Shown here piece after piece: positions 9,160-16,968 of a stretch of DNA of 64,000 nucleotides; the stretch's first letter is position 1; each line of letters begins with the position of its first letter. The notes below the pieces were generated by a model, which did no database searches, was not told the origin of the DNA, and saw nothing but the letters and a program-made list of their open reading frames with translations. The position numbers and the translations under genes are program-made. This DNA is from Streptomyces sp. Tu 3180 (lineage in GTDB: Bacteria > Actinomycetota > Actinomycetes > Streptomycetales > Streptomycetaceae). The stretch lies in NCBI RefSeq assembly GCF_009852415.1, contig NZ_WOXS01000002.1, positions 4,194,001-4,258,000 of the forward strand. Reading direction: 5' to 3'.

Positions 9160-9492
9160 GTGGCAGGCACCCTGAAGAATGTGACCGACGACTCCTTCGA
9201 GCAGGACGTCCTCAAGAGCGACAAGCCCGTCCTGGTGGACTTCTGGGCCGCCTGGTGCGGTCCGTGCCGCCAGATCGCTCCCTCCCTCGAGGCGATCGCC
9301 TCGGAGTACGGGGACAAGATCGAGGTCGTCAAGCTGAACATCGACGAGAACCCGGGTACGGCTGCCAAGTACGGCGTCATGTCCATCCCGACCCTGAACG
9401 TCTACCAGGGTGGGGAGGTCGCCAAGACCATCGTCGGTGCCAAGCCGAAGGCCGCGATCGTTCGCGACCTCGAGGAGTTCATCGCCGAGTGA
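9160..9492 (+). CDS. trxA: Thioredoxin
   Basis: A 110-residue cytosolic thiol-disulfide oxidoreductase of normal length. The active site is WCGPC (Cys33 and Cys36), preceded by the canonical VLVDFWAA strand, and the cis-Pro loop MSIPTLNVY is present. The GTG start has an AAGGAG site. It is the second gene of the trxBA operon, and a strong hairpin terminator follows at 9533-9570. Confidence 0.97.
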   Translation: MAGTLKNVTDDSFEQDVLKSDKPVLVDFWAAWCGPCRQIAPSLEAIASEYGDKIEVVKLNIDENPGTAAKYGVMSIPTLNVYQGGEVAKTIVGAKPKAAIVRDLEEFIAE

Positions 9493-9519
9493 GGGCAGAC
9501 CGCCTCCCTGGCGGTGCAT

Positions 9520-9533
9520 GTTTCACGTGAAAC
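9520..9533. promoter_or_regulatory. parS: parS site between trxA and the convergent GNAT gene
   Basis: Perfect GTTTCACGTGAAAC palindrome in the intergenic space after trxA. Its last base is the first base of the terminator hairpin at 9533-9570, so it sits between convergent transcription units and just upstream of the hairpin. Confidence 0.93.
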
Positions 9534-9570
9534 ACGAATGGGCCGGCCCCCACGGGTCGGCCCATTCGTG
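9533..9570. terminator. Bidirectional terminator, trxA / GNAT gene
   Basis: A 17-bp stem (9533-9549 with 9554-9570, one G-T pair) closes a 4-base loop. It lies between the stops of convergent trxA (+) and the acetyltransferase (-), so it can serve both strands. No strong U tract is present, as is common in Streptomyces. Confidence 0.75.
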
Positions 9571-9579
9571 TGAGGTCCC

Positions 9580-10197
9580 TCAGAGAGGACGCAGCGCCGG
9601 TTCTTTCTGCACGGCTCCGAGCAGCCGGTCCAGCGCCATCTCGACATCTTCCTTCCAGGAGAGTGTCGTCCTCAGTTCCAGCCGCAGCCGAGGGTGGGCA
9701 GGGTGCTGGCGGACCGTCTTGAAACCCACGGCCAGCAGATGGTCGGCGGGCAGAACGCAGGCGGGTTCCTTCCAGCGGGCGTCACCGAAGGCTTCGATTG
9801 CTTTGAAGCCCCGGCGCAGCAGATCCTTCGCGACGGTCTGCACCATGACCCGGCCCAGTCCTTGTCCCTGATAGCCCGGCACGATGAACGCGGTGATCAA
9901 CTGCACCGCATCGGGTGACACGGGGCTGGTGGGAAACGCCGTGGAGCGGGGCACATAGGCGGGGGGAGCGTAGAGAACGAAGCCCACAGGAACGTCATCG
10001 ACGTAGACGACCCTCCCGCAGGACCCCCAGTCCAGGAGAACGGCCGAGATCCACGATTCCTTCTCGAACGCGGATGTGCCCGCCTTTACCGCTGCCTCGC
10101 CGCTGACGGGGTCGAGTTCCCAGAAGACACACGAACGGCAGCGTTGGGGGAGGTCCTGAAGGTTGTCCAGCGTGAGCGGTGCAAGCCGACGCCCCAT
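9580..10197 (-). CDS. GNAT family N-acetyltransferase
   Basis: A 205-residue protein. The central part has the acetyl-CoA binding signature VPGYQGQGLGRVMVQ (the Q/RxxGxG/A motif) preceded by the beta strand AVQLITAFIV. The N-terminus begins MGRRLAPLTLDNL and then has a cysteine cluster (RCRSCVFWE), a feature of the conserved actinobacterial subgroup located beside parB. A GAGGA site precedes the ATG. The substrate is unknown. It is transcribed in the same direction as parAB but separated from parB by a terminator, so it is probably an independent unit. Confidence 0.85.
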   Translation of the reverse strand: MGRRLAPLTLDNLQDLPQRCRSCVFWELDPVSGEAAVKAGTSAFEKESWISAVLLDWGSCGRVVYVDDVPVGFVLYAPPAYVPRSTAFPTSPVSPDAVQLITAFIVPGYQGQGLGRVMVQTVAKDLLRRGFKAIEAFGDARWKEPACVLPADHLLAVGFKTVRQHPAHPRLRLELRTTLSWKEDVEMALDRLLGAVQKEPALRPL

Positions 10198-10441
10198 GAA
10201 GGCTGTTCCTCGCTTCCTTCGCCCGCTGCCTCGCGGGCGGCTGTCAGAGCGCTCCGTTCCCTGAGCAGGCTGCCGATGAATCCGCCGACGGCACCCACTC
10301 CCAGTCCCGCGCTCACCAGTCCGATGCGGCTCGTCATTCGCATGGCCCCTGCCTTGGTCTCACAGGTACTGCCGGGTGAGTGCGTCATATCCGAACGCAT
10401 CGTATCCATGAAGCGATTCCATCGATACCGCCAAAAAGCAA

Positions 10442-10484
10442 AGGGCGGACCGTGTTCCGGTACACACCGGACAGGGTCCGCCCT
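10442..10484 (-). terminator. Terminator downstream of parB
   Basis: A 10-bp outer stem (10442-10451 with 10475-10484) and an inner stem of about 7 bp form an extended hairpin 32 bases past the parB stop. On the - strand it is followed by a T-rich stretch (complement of caaaaag). Confidence 0.75.
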
Positions 10485-10515
10485 GGTCGGCTGATCACGT
10501 GAACCAGCCGAGCGG

Positions 10516-11613
10516 TCAGGACTCGGTCTCCTCGGAGTCGTCGTCCACCAGGCTCTTCTGCAGTACGGGTCCCTCACCGGGGGCAAGGGTGCCGAGGATG
10601 CGCTCAAGATCCTCCATGGAGGCGAACTCCACGGTGATCTTGCCCTTCTTCTGGCCCAGATCGACCTTCACCCGCGTCTCGAAGCGATCCGAGAGGCGCG
10701 TGGCCAGATCCGTCAGCGCCGGAGAGACCCGGGCGCCGGCCCGAGGCCCCTTGGAGCGCTGGGTCTTCTGAGGCCGTGAACCCATCAGGGTCACGATCTC
10801 CTCGACAGCCCGCACCGACAGCCCTTCGGCCACGATCCGGTGGGCCAGCCGGTCCTGCTCCTCCGAGTCCTCGACGGACAGCAGTGCGCGTGCGTGTCCG
10901 GCGGAGAGCACTCCGGCGGCGACTCGACGCTGGACGGCCGGCGAGAGCTTCAGCAGACGCAGCGTGTTGGACACCTGCGGACGGGACCGGCCGATGCGGT
11001 CCGCCAGCTGGTCGTGGGTGCAGTTGAAGTCCTTCAGCAGCTGGTCGTAGGCAGCGGCCTCCTCCAGCGGGTTCAGCTGAGCACGGTGCAGGTTCTCCAG
11101 CAGCGCGTCCAGAAGGAGTTTCTCGTCGTCCGTGGCCCGCACGATCGCCGGGATGGCCTCCAGCCCCGCCTCACGACAGGCCCTCCAGCGGCGCTCACCC
11201 ATGATGAGCTCATACCGTCCTGAGCCCACCTGTCGCACGACGACCGGCTGGAGGAGACCGACCTCCTTGATGGAGGTGATCAGCTCGGACAGCGCATCCT
11301 CGTCGAAGACCTCACGCGGCTGCCGAGGGTTCGGAGTGATGGCGTCGAGGGGGATCTCGGCGAAGTGGGCACCGATGGGAGGCGCGGGCGTGACCGGGGC
11401 ACCGTTCGTCGACGGCTCCTCCGTTTCACGTGAAACAGGCGGCAGGGTGGTCACCTTCGCGGCTGCCACCCCCCGATCGTTCGGCAGTATCGGAGTCGCT
11501 GCGGGAGACGTCGACGCACCCCCCACCACGGTCGGTGACACCGTCTTCTCTGTCGGGGCAGCAGGGATCAGTGCGCCAAGACCACGGCCCAGCCCCCTCC
11601 GTCGCTCGCTCAC
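10516..11613 (-). CDS. parB: Chromosome-partitioning protein ParB
   Basis: A 365-residue parS-binding CTPase-type clamp. Residues 1-80 are flexible. The ParB/Srx domain starts near HFAEIPLDAITPNPRQPR (about 83-100) and holds the GERRWRA nucleotide-binding box (139-145). The central HTH domain (about 185-250) contains the DRIGRSRPQVSNTLRLLKL recognition region. The C-terminal part is the dimerisation domain. The GTG start overlaps the parA stop by four bases, so the two are translationally coupled. A perfect parS site is embedded at 11423-11436 and read as VSRET at residues 60-64. In Streptomyces ParB organises oriC regions before sporulation septation. Confidence 0.97.
   Translation of the reverse strand: MSERRRGLGRGLGALIPAAPTEKTVSPTVVGGASTSPAATPILPNDRGVAAAKVTTLPPVSRETEEPSTNGAPVTPAPPIGAHFAEIPLDAITPNPRQPREVFDEDALSELITSIKEVGLLQPVVVRQVGSGRYELIMGERRWRACREAGLEAIPAIVRATDDEKLLLDALLENLHRAQLNPLEEAAAYDQLLKDFNCTHDQLADRIGRSRPQVSNTLRLLKLSPAVQRRVAAGVLSAGHARALLSVEDSEEQDRLAHRIVAEGLSVRAVEEIVTLMGSRPQKTQRSKGPRAGARVSPALTDLATRLSDRFETRVKVDLGQKKGKITVEFASMEDLERILGTLAPGEGPVLQKSLVDDDSEETES
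11423..11436. promoter_or_regulatory. parS: parS site inside parB
   Basis: Perfect GTTTCACGTGAAAC palindrome within the part of parB coding for its flexible N-terminus. Confidence 0.93.
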
Positions 11614-12686
11614 TGGACGCCCTCCACCATGCTCGGACCGTTCTGCTGTGCGCCGATGTGCGCCTGTGATGCGTCATAGCTGACGCCGACGCCCTTCAGC
11701 GCGATCTCTCGTGCCGCCTCAAGATAAGAGAGGGCACCACTAGATCCAGGATCGTAAGTCAGCACCGTCTGCCCATAGCTCGGCGCCTCCGAGATACGGA
11801 CGGAACGGGGAATGCTCGTGCGCAGCACCTCGTCACCGAAGTGGGTGCGCACCTCTTCCGCGACCTGTGACGCAAGCCGCGTCCGGCCGTCGTACATGGT
11901 GAGCAGGATCGTCGATACGTGCAGCGTCGGGTTGAGGTGTCCCCGCACCAGGTCGACATTGCGCAGCAGCTGCCCTAGGCCTTCCAGTGCGTAGTACTCG
12001 CACTGAATGGGGATCAGGACCTCCTGGCCCGCCACCAAGGCGTTGACCGTCAGCAGGCCGAGGGAGGGCGGGCAGTCGATGAGGATGTAGTCCAGCGGCT
12101 GCTCATAGGCCTGGATCGCCCGCTGCAGTCGGCTTTCCCGTGCCACCAGTGACACGAGCTCGATCTCCGCACCGGCGAGATCAATCGTGGCGGGTGCGCA
12201 GAAGAGCCCTTCGACATCGGGAACCGGCTGAACGACCCCCGCCAGCGGCTTGCTCTCCACCAGCACGTCATAGATGGAAGGAACCTCGGCGTGGTGATCG
12301 ATCCCCAGGGCGGTGGACGCATTGCCCTGAGGGTCGAGATCGATCACCAGGACACGGCTACCGTGCAGAGCGAGCGAAGCAGCCAGGTTGACGGTGGTCG
12401 TCGTCTTACCGACGCCGCCCTTCTGATTCGCGACCACGATGACACGGGTCTGCGCGGGCCGCGGCAGGCCCTCACCGGCGCGGCCCAGAGCCTCCACCGC
12501 CAGCTGGGCAGCACGACCGATGGGAGTGTCGTCCATGGGAGGCGGTGTTTCACGTGAAACATCCGCCCCCATCGATTCGGTACGGGGACCGGGGACCGGA
12601 TCGGTCATCGGTCCCGCGATGTTGGCGTCGGACCGCAAGGATTCACTCTCCTCGACTTCAGGCTCGCAATGAACAGAGCCTCCCAT
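11610..12686 (-). CDS. parA: Chromosome-partitioning ATPase ParA
   Basis: A deviant-Walker ATPase that binds DNA non-specifically and with ParB positions oriC regions. With the ATG at 12686 the protein is 358 residues: a flexible N-terminus (1-80), then KGGVGKTT (Walker A, 89-96 with the signature lysine), LVIDLDPQGNAS, and LIDCPPSLGLL (Walker B region). The start is uncertain because the frame stays open far upstream; ATGs at 12608, 12572, 12749 and 12755 are alternatives and none has a strong ribosome-binding site. I chose 12686 because it gives the length I recall for Streptomyces ParA. A parS site (12547-12560) is read as VSRET at residues 43-47. Confidence 0.93.
   Translation of the reverse strand: MGGSVHCEPEVEESESLRSDANIAGPMTDPVPGPRTESMGADVSRETPPPMDDTPIGRAAQLAVEALGRAGEGLPRPAQTRVIVVANQKGGVGKTTTTVNLAASLALHGSRVLVIDLDPQGNASTALGIDHHAEVPSIYDVLVESKPLAGVVQPVPDVEGLFCAPATIDLAGAEIELVSLVARESRLQRAIQAYEQPLDYILIDCPPSLGLLTVNALVAGQEVLIPIQCEYYALEGLGQLLRNVDLVRGHLNPTLHVSTILLTMYDGRTRLASQVAEEVRTHFGDEVLRTSIPRSVRISEAPSYGQTVLTYDPGSSGALSYLEAAREIALKGVGVSYDASQAHIGAQQNGPSMVEGVQ
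12547..12560. promoter_or_regulatory. parS: parS site inside parA
   Basis: Perfect GTTTCACGTGAAAC palindrome in the 5' part of parA, which codes for a flexible leader segment. Confidence 0.93.
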
Positions 12687-13038
12687 GCCATCGGGGTCGC
12701 GAACCAGTGAGGCCTGTCGTTCTGTGGAGAAATCCACCTCTGTGGACATCTCCATGCCCCTGAGGGAGGCCGGTGTCTCGTCGGGCACCGGACCCTCTCC
12801 GAGGGAACCGAGAGGCCTACGGTCCCTGGGTTCGGCCGCAGCGCGGCCCCGATTGATGATGCCGTGCAGCAGTGAGCGACGTTTCACGTGAAACACGATG
12901 CACAGCGGCCGAGGCCGCGCTGCCGCGACACTCCGGCATGCAGGGGTTTGGCAGCTTGTGTGGAGTACGTCCGGCCGCCAGGGCGGATCGTGCTCCCTCC
13001 GTAGAGGGGACGTGCTCTGTGCGCGGACGGACCGCGCT
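12687..13038. other. parA upstream region
   Basis: About 350 bases between the chosen parA start and the end of rsmG. It should carry the parAB promoters, but I could not fix -10/-35 elements with confidence. It contains a perfect parS site (12881-12894) and three DnaA-box-like half sites around 12723-12749 (two TGTGGA and one inverted TCCAC). The parA frame is open through this region, so part of it may be coding if an upstream start is used. Confidence 0.5.
12881..12894. promoter_or_regulatory. parS: parS site upstream of parA
   Basis: Perfect GTTTCACGTGAAAC palindrome about 200 bases before the chosen parA start. ParB bound here could influence parAB transcription (inference). Confidence 0.92.
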
Positions 13039-13758
13039 CTAGCCACGTCGCCGACGAGCCCGCCCCGTACGGGCGGCCTTCGCGCGTTTCGCGGCGAACC
13101 GCACACCACCGGGGCTCTCCCCGACCTCGACCCGCACCACAGTGGACATCGGATCCACGACGCCCTCGCCCACATGGACGATCGAGGTCGCCACGGCGCC
13201 GAGCTTGCTCAATGCCGTGGCCGCGCTCTTGAGCTCCTCCTCGGCGGTGTCGCCCTTGAGCGCGAGCATCTCCCCGTACGGCCGCAGGAGAGGGATGCCC
13301 CACGCGGCGAGGCGATCGAGCGGCGCCACAGCGCGTGCCGTCACCACATGCACCGGGGGCAGCTTTCCCATGACCTCCTCGGCCCGGCCGCGTACGACCG
13401 TCACATGGTCCAGGCCGAGCAGCTCCACGACCTCGGTCAGGAAGGTGGTGCGCCGCAGCAGCGGCTCCAGCAGTGTGATCTTGAGGTCATCCCGGACCAA
13501 CGCCAGCGGAATGCCCGGCAGGCCGGCACCCGAGCCGACATCGCACACCACCACTCCCTCCGGCACGACCTCCGAGAGCACCGCGCAGTTCAGCAGATGC
13601 CGCTCCCACAAGCGGGGCACCTCACGCGGGCCGATCAGACCGCGCTGCACGCCCGCCTCGGCGAGCAGCTCCGCATACCGGACCGCGTCCGCGAAGCGGT
13701 CGCCGAACACCTCGCGTGCCTGCTCGGGCGCGGGGGGAAGCTCCGCTGCCTCCGTCAC
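13039..13758 (-). CDS. rsmG: 16S rRNA (guanine527-N7)-methyltransferase RsmG (GidB)
   Basis: A 239-residue SAM-dependent methyltransferase that methylates G527 in the 530 loop of 16S rRNA; loss of function gives low-level streptomycin resistance in Streptomyces. The SAM-binding motif I is CDVGSGAGLPGIPLALV, preceded by ERHLLNCAVL typical of the GidB family. The C-terminal 20 residues are a basic extension (AKRAKAARTGRARRRRG). The GTG start follows a GGAAGGA site. It lies between khpB and parA as in most actinobacteria, but a terminator at 13836-13862 separates it from khpB. Confidence 0.96.
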   Translation of the reverse strand: MTEAAELPPAPEQAREVFGDRFADAVRYAELLAEAGVQRGLIGPREVPRLWERHLLNCAVLSEVVPEGVVVCDVGSGAGLPGIPLALVRDDLKITLLEPLLRRTTFLTEVVELLGLDHVTVVRGRAEEVMGKLPPVHVVTARAVAPLDRLAAWGIPLLRPYGEMLALKGDTAEEELKSAATALSKLGAVATSIVHVGEGVVDPMSTVVRVEVGESPGGVRFAAKRAKAARTGRARRRRG

Positions 13759-13835
13759 GGGGGACCGTCCTTCCGTACCGTGTCGGCACGGGGCGCCGAC
13801 ATCAGAACCACAGAACTATCAGGCTGACAAAATTC

Positions 13836-13862
13836 GGCCCCGTCTGCGCTACAGACGGGGCC
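13836..13862 (-). terminator. Terminator downstream of khpB
   Basis: A perfect 11-bp stem (13836-13846 with 13852-13862) with a 5-base loop, 20 bases beyond the khpB stop. On the - strand it is followed by the complement of acaaaatt, giving a short T-rich run. It should end the rpmH-to-khpB transcript before rsmG. Confidence 0.8.
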
Positions 13863-13881
13863 GGTGAAACGAAGGAACCGA

Positions 13882-14394
13882 TCAGGCAGGAAGCACGACG
13901 ACGAAGCGCTGCGGCTCCTCGCCCTCGGACTCGCTGCGCAGGCCGGCCGCCTTGACCGCGTCGTGCACGACCTTGCGCTCGAACGGGGTCATCGGGTCGA
14001 GCTTCACGGGCTCGCCGCTGCTCCTGGCCTCGGCGGCGGCCTTCGCGCCCAGCTCGGACAGCTCCGTGCGCTTCCTGGCGCGGTAACCGGCGATGTCCAG
14101 CATGAGGCGGCTGCGGTCCCCGGTCTCCCGGTGCACGGCCAGGCGCGTGAGCTCCTGGAGCGCCTCCAGCACCTCGCCGTCACGACCGACCAGCTTCTGC
14201 AGATCACGGCTGCCCGTGTCGCTGATGATCGAGACGGAGGCGCGGTCCGCCTCGACGTCCATGTCGATGTCGCCGTCGAGATCGGCGATGTCGAGCAGAC
14301 CCTCCAGGTAGTCCGCCGCGATCTCACCCTCCTGCTCGAGGCGGGTCAGGGTGTCTGTGCCCTCGGCAGCGGCGGAGGTGGTGCCTTCCGTCAC
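13882..14394 (-). CDS. khpB: RNA-binding protein KhpB (Jag/SpoIIIJ-associated family)
   Basis: A 170-residue protein with a KH-type domain (about 45-105, containing LQKLVGRDGEVLEALQ with the GxxG loop) and an R3H domain at the C-terminus (about 105-170, ending FERKVVHDAVK and the RFVVVL strand). It lacks the long basic Jag-N domain of Gram-positive relatives. The family binds RNA and affects cell wall and division control in several Gram-positive bacteria. It lies 19 bases after yidC in the conserved rpmH-rnpA-yidD-yidC-jag operon. Confidence 0.93.
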   Translation of the reverse strand: MTEGTTSAAAEGTDTLTRLEQEGEIAADYLEGLLDIADLDGDIDMDVEADRASVSIISDTGSRDLQKLVGRDGEVLEALQELTRLAVHRETGDRSRLMLDIAGYRARKRTELSELGAKAAAEARSSGEPVKLDPMTPFERKVVHDAVKAAGLRSESEGEEPQRFVVVLPA

Positions 14395-14413
14395 GGGATG
14401 GACTCCTTCTTGC

Positions 14414-15688
14414 TTACTTCTTGGACGGGGACTTGGGCCGCTGCGGCCCCTTGCGCTGTCCGGACTGGGCCTTGCTGCGGGTGCTGCCGGCGGGCTTGGC
14501 GTTGCCCTTCTTGGCAGCAGCGGCGGGCTTGGTGCTGCTCTGGGGCTCGTCGGACTTGGTCAGCGAGGTGGGCTCACCGGCCGCTTTGGCGGTGCCCGTC
14601 TGGCGCTGGGCCTTCGTCTGCCGCTTGGGCTGCTGGCGCTTGGGGGCGGCGCCGGTCGTGGTCGGCGTGCCGTCCTCGGCCTGGGCGGCGGCCGTGGTCT
14701 CGCTCTTGATCACCGTGCCGTCGCCCTGGGCCGCGAGTCCGGCCTTGTTCAGGCCGTTGATGAACTTGCGCTCGTACTCGTTGCGGTCCCGGCCCTTGGC
14801 GACGATGGCCTTGACGATGGCACGCTCACGACGGTTGCGGGTCTTGCCGTGCTTGGCGACGTGCTTGGAGAGGCGCTCCAGGTACGCGGCCTGGGCCTTG
14901 GAACCCGGCGTGGGGTTGTTGTGGATGATGTACATCTGCTGGCCCATGGTCCACACGTTGGTGGTCAGCCAGTAGACGAGGACACCGACCGGGAAGTTGA
15001 TGCCGAAGACCGCGAAGATGATGGGGAAGACGTACATCAGCATCTTCTGCTGCTGCATGAACGGGGTCTTCACCGTGGTGTCGACGTTCTTCGTCATCAG
15101 CTGGCGCTGCGTGTAGAACTGCGACAGCGACATCAGAACGATCATGATCGCCGTGACGACGCGGACATCGGTCAGCGAGGAGTCGAGGGCTGCGACCTTC
15201 TCCGAGCTGTCCGTGAACTTCGCCGCGAGCGGGGCACCGAAGATGTGGGCCTTCTGCGCGCTCTCCAGCAGACGCTCGTTGATCACGCCGATGGTGTCGT
15301 TCGACGCGATGCTGTTGAGCACGTGGTAGAGGGCGAAGAAGAACGGCGACTGCGCCAGGATGGGAAGGCACGAGGAGAGCGGGTTGGTGCCCGTCTCCTT
15401 GTACAGCTTCATCATCTCTTCGGACTGGCGCTGCCGGTCGTTCTTGTAGCGCTCCTGGATCTTCTTCATCTCCGGCTGGAGCGTCTGCATCGCGCGCGTC
15501 GCCTTGATCTGCTTCACGAAGAGCGGGATCAGGCAGATACGGATCAGAATCACCAGGGACACGATGGACAGGCCCCAGGCCCACCCGGTGTCGGGGCCGA
15601 AGACGGCGCCGTACACGCTGTGGAACTGGACGATGACCCAGGAGACAGGTGTCGTGATGAAGCTGAAGAGGCTGGCAATCGTGTCCAC
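14414..15688 (-). CDS. yidC: Membrane protein insertase YidC/Oxa1
   Basis: A 424-residue polytopic insertase that helps Sec-dependent and Sec-independent proteins enter the membrane. The N-terminal segment MDTIASLFSFITTPVSWVIVQFHSVYG is a membrane helix, and the 60KD_IMP core spans about 25-260, including GLSIVSLVILIRICLIPLFV and QKMLMYVFPIIFAVFGINFP. The C-terminal 130 residues are Lys/Ala/Thr/Gln-rich and basic, likely for ribosome contact. The start is GTG at 15688, three bases after the yidD stop. The stop is TAA, rare in this genome. Confidence 0.96.
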   Translation of the reverse strand: MDTIASLFSFITTPVSWVIVQFHSVYGAVFGPDTGWAWGLSIVSLVILIRICLIPLFVKQIKATRAMQTLQPEMKKIQERYKNDRQRQSEEMMKLYKETGTNPLSSCLPILAQSPFFFALYHVLNSIASNDTIGVINERLLESAQKAHIFGAPLAAKFTDSSEKVAALDSSLTDVRVVTAIMIVLMSLSQFYTQRQLMTKNVDTTVKTPFMQQQKMLMYVFPIIFAVFGINFPVGVLVYWLTTNVWTMGQQMYIIHNNPTPGSKAQAAYLERLSKHVAKHGKTRNRRERAIVKAIVAKGRDRNEYERKFINGLNKAGLAAQGDGTVIKSETTAAAQAEDGTPTTTGAAPKRQQPKRQTKAQRQTGTAKAAGEPTSLTKSDEPQSSTKPAAAAKKGNAKPAGSTRSKAQSGQRKGPQRPKSPSKK

Positions 15689-15691
15689 TAA

Positions 15692-16066
15692 TCATGCTCC
15701 TTGGGCATGGGACGAGGTCTCTGCGGCCGGGCTCGAAGGGCTCGTCTGACTTGTGGGAGAAGTCCGTCCTTCGGTGGCCGGTTCGGCGGCGGAGGGCCCG
15801 CCCCTGCGTGCACGCCAGGCGTTACGCAGCATTTCGTGCCACCGCGGACGCTTGCGCGGCGGAACATGGTCCACCCCGCCCAGCGACCACGGGTTGCACC
15901 GCAGGATGCGCCAGGCCGTGAGCGCCGTGCCCTTGACGGCACCGTGCCGGTCGATGGCCGTGTAGCCATAGTGGGAACACGACGGGTAGTACTTGCACAC
16001 CGGCCCCAGCAGTGGACTGATCGTCCACTGATAGATCTTGATCAGAGCCAGCAGCGGGTACTTCAT
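15692..16066 (-). CDS. yidD: Membrane protein insertion efficiency factor YidD
   Basis: A 124-residue protein with the YidD (DUF37) core: IYQWTISPLLGPVCKYYPSC and the conserved SHYGYTAIDRHGAVKG, then RCNPWSLGGVDHVP. The three conserved Cys of the family are present. A disordered Ser/Thr/Pro tail follows. Its ATG overlaps the rnpA stop by four bases (ATGA), so it is coupled to rnpA and followed by yidC. Confidence 0.95.
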   Translation of the reverse strand: MKYPLLALIKIYQWTISPLLGPVCKYYPSCSHYGYTAIDRHGAVKGTALTAWRILRCNPWSLGGVDHVPPRKRPRWHEMLRNAWRARRGGPSAAEPATEGRTSPTSQTSPSSPAAETSSHAQGA

Positions 16067-16434
16067 CGCGCGCCCCCTCCCAGCAGCCGCTGCAGAGCGG
16101 CATCCAGGTCTCGGGCCAGCTGTGCGTGGTCGGCGTTGCCCGCCGGGGGCAGCGCTCGTACGACTACCAGGCTACCGGGGGGCAGCCGGTCGACTCGCTC
16201 GCGCATCAGATGACGAAGCCTGCGCTTCACCTTGTTGCGCACCACCGCGCCGCCCACGGCCTTGCTCACGACGAAACCCGCACGCGTCGGGGGAGCGCTC
16301 TCCCCAGGCGCATGCGGGTCCGTGGCACCGCTACGAAGGTGGACGACGAGGTGCGGACCTCCGGCCCGGCGCCCTCGTCGTACCGCGGTCGCGAAGTCCT
16401 CGCGCCGCCTCAGCCGGTTCTCGGTGGGCAGCAC
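16063..16434 (-). CDS. rnpA: Ribonuclease P protein component
   Basis: A 123-residue basic protein that joins the RNase P RNA to mature tRNA 5' ends. The family signature KVKRRLRHLMRERVDRLPPGSLVVVRALP is visible in the second half, together with the N-terminal LPTENRLRRREDF. The GTG start lies 21 bases after rpmH. Gene order rpmH-rnpA is almost universal. Confidence 0.95.
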   Translation of the reverse strand: MLPTENRLRRREDFATAVRRGRRAGGPHLVVHLRSGATDPHAPGESAPPTRAGFVVSKAVGGAVVRNKVKRRLRHLMRERVDRLPPGSLVVVRALPPAGNADHAQLARDLDAALQRLLGGGAR

Positions 16435-16455
16435 GACGGCATGACCTGACCGGGA

Positions 16456-16593
16456 TCAGGCGGACAGACGGGCGCGACCCTTGCTACGGCGGGACGCGAG
16501 AATCGCGCGGCCGGCACGGGTGCGCATACGCAGCCGGAAGCCGTGGGTCTTCGCGCGACGACGGTTGTTCGGCTGGAAGGTGCGCTTGCTCAC
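16456..16593 (-). CDS. rpmH: 50S ribosomal protein L34
   Basis: A 45-residue basic protein beginning MSKRTFQPNNRRRAKTHGFR and ending in the GRAILASRRSKGRARLSA region of L34. The GTG start at 16593 has a CTGGAG site. It is the first gene of the - strand operon running to khpB and is divergent from dnaA, a hallmark of bacterial origin regions. Confidence 0.97.
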   Translation of the reverse strand: MSKRTFQPNNRRRAKTHGFRLRMRTRAGRAILASRRSKGRARLSA

Positions 16594-16968
16594 TCGGGGG
16601 CTCCAGAAGAAATCGGTGTTTGCGGGGTGCCGTCCTGGCTGTCACCGTGCGCCCACGAGTAGCTCGCGTTACGCCCCAGTGCACCGCTGACCGATCACCT
16701 TGCGCGATCTGTGCCCATCGGAGGCAGGCGGCAGCAGCCATCGACAACTCGACCTGGTTACGGTACGCGCGGCTGCGCCGTTCGGTCAAACCAGCGGCCA
16801 CCGGGAGACACTTGTCCACAGCCTGGGGACAACAACTTGAACCGCACGGGTCGCGCTGACTACCTTGGCTTGACTCCGATTCGTTCCCTTGACCCTCCAC
16901 CACCCGATTTACATCCCGACCCGTCCCTCGCATCACACGTTCGAGGGGACTGTGAGAGAGCGTGCCCT
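16594..16968. promoter_or_regulatory. Divergent rpmH-dnaA control region with DnaA box and candidate dnaA promoter
   Basis: About 375 bases without a gene. A perfect DnaA box TTGTCCACA lies at 16812-16820, consistent with autoregulation of dnaA. A candidate promoter is TTGAAC (16837-16842), 18-base spacer, TACCTT (16861-16866), directly downstream of the box. The resulting dnaA leader would be about 100 bases. The rpmH promoter must lie in the left half but I could not place it. Confidence 0.6.

Noticed and set aside
10490..10506. A parS-like CACGTG palindrome (GATCACGTGAACC) beside the parB terminator
   Set aside because: Only the central CACGTG and a few outer bases match; the flanks needed for ParB binding differ.
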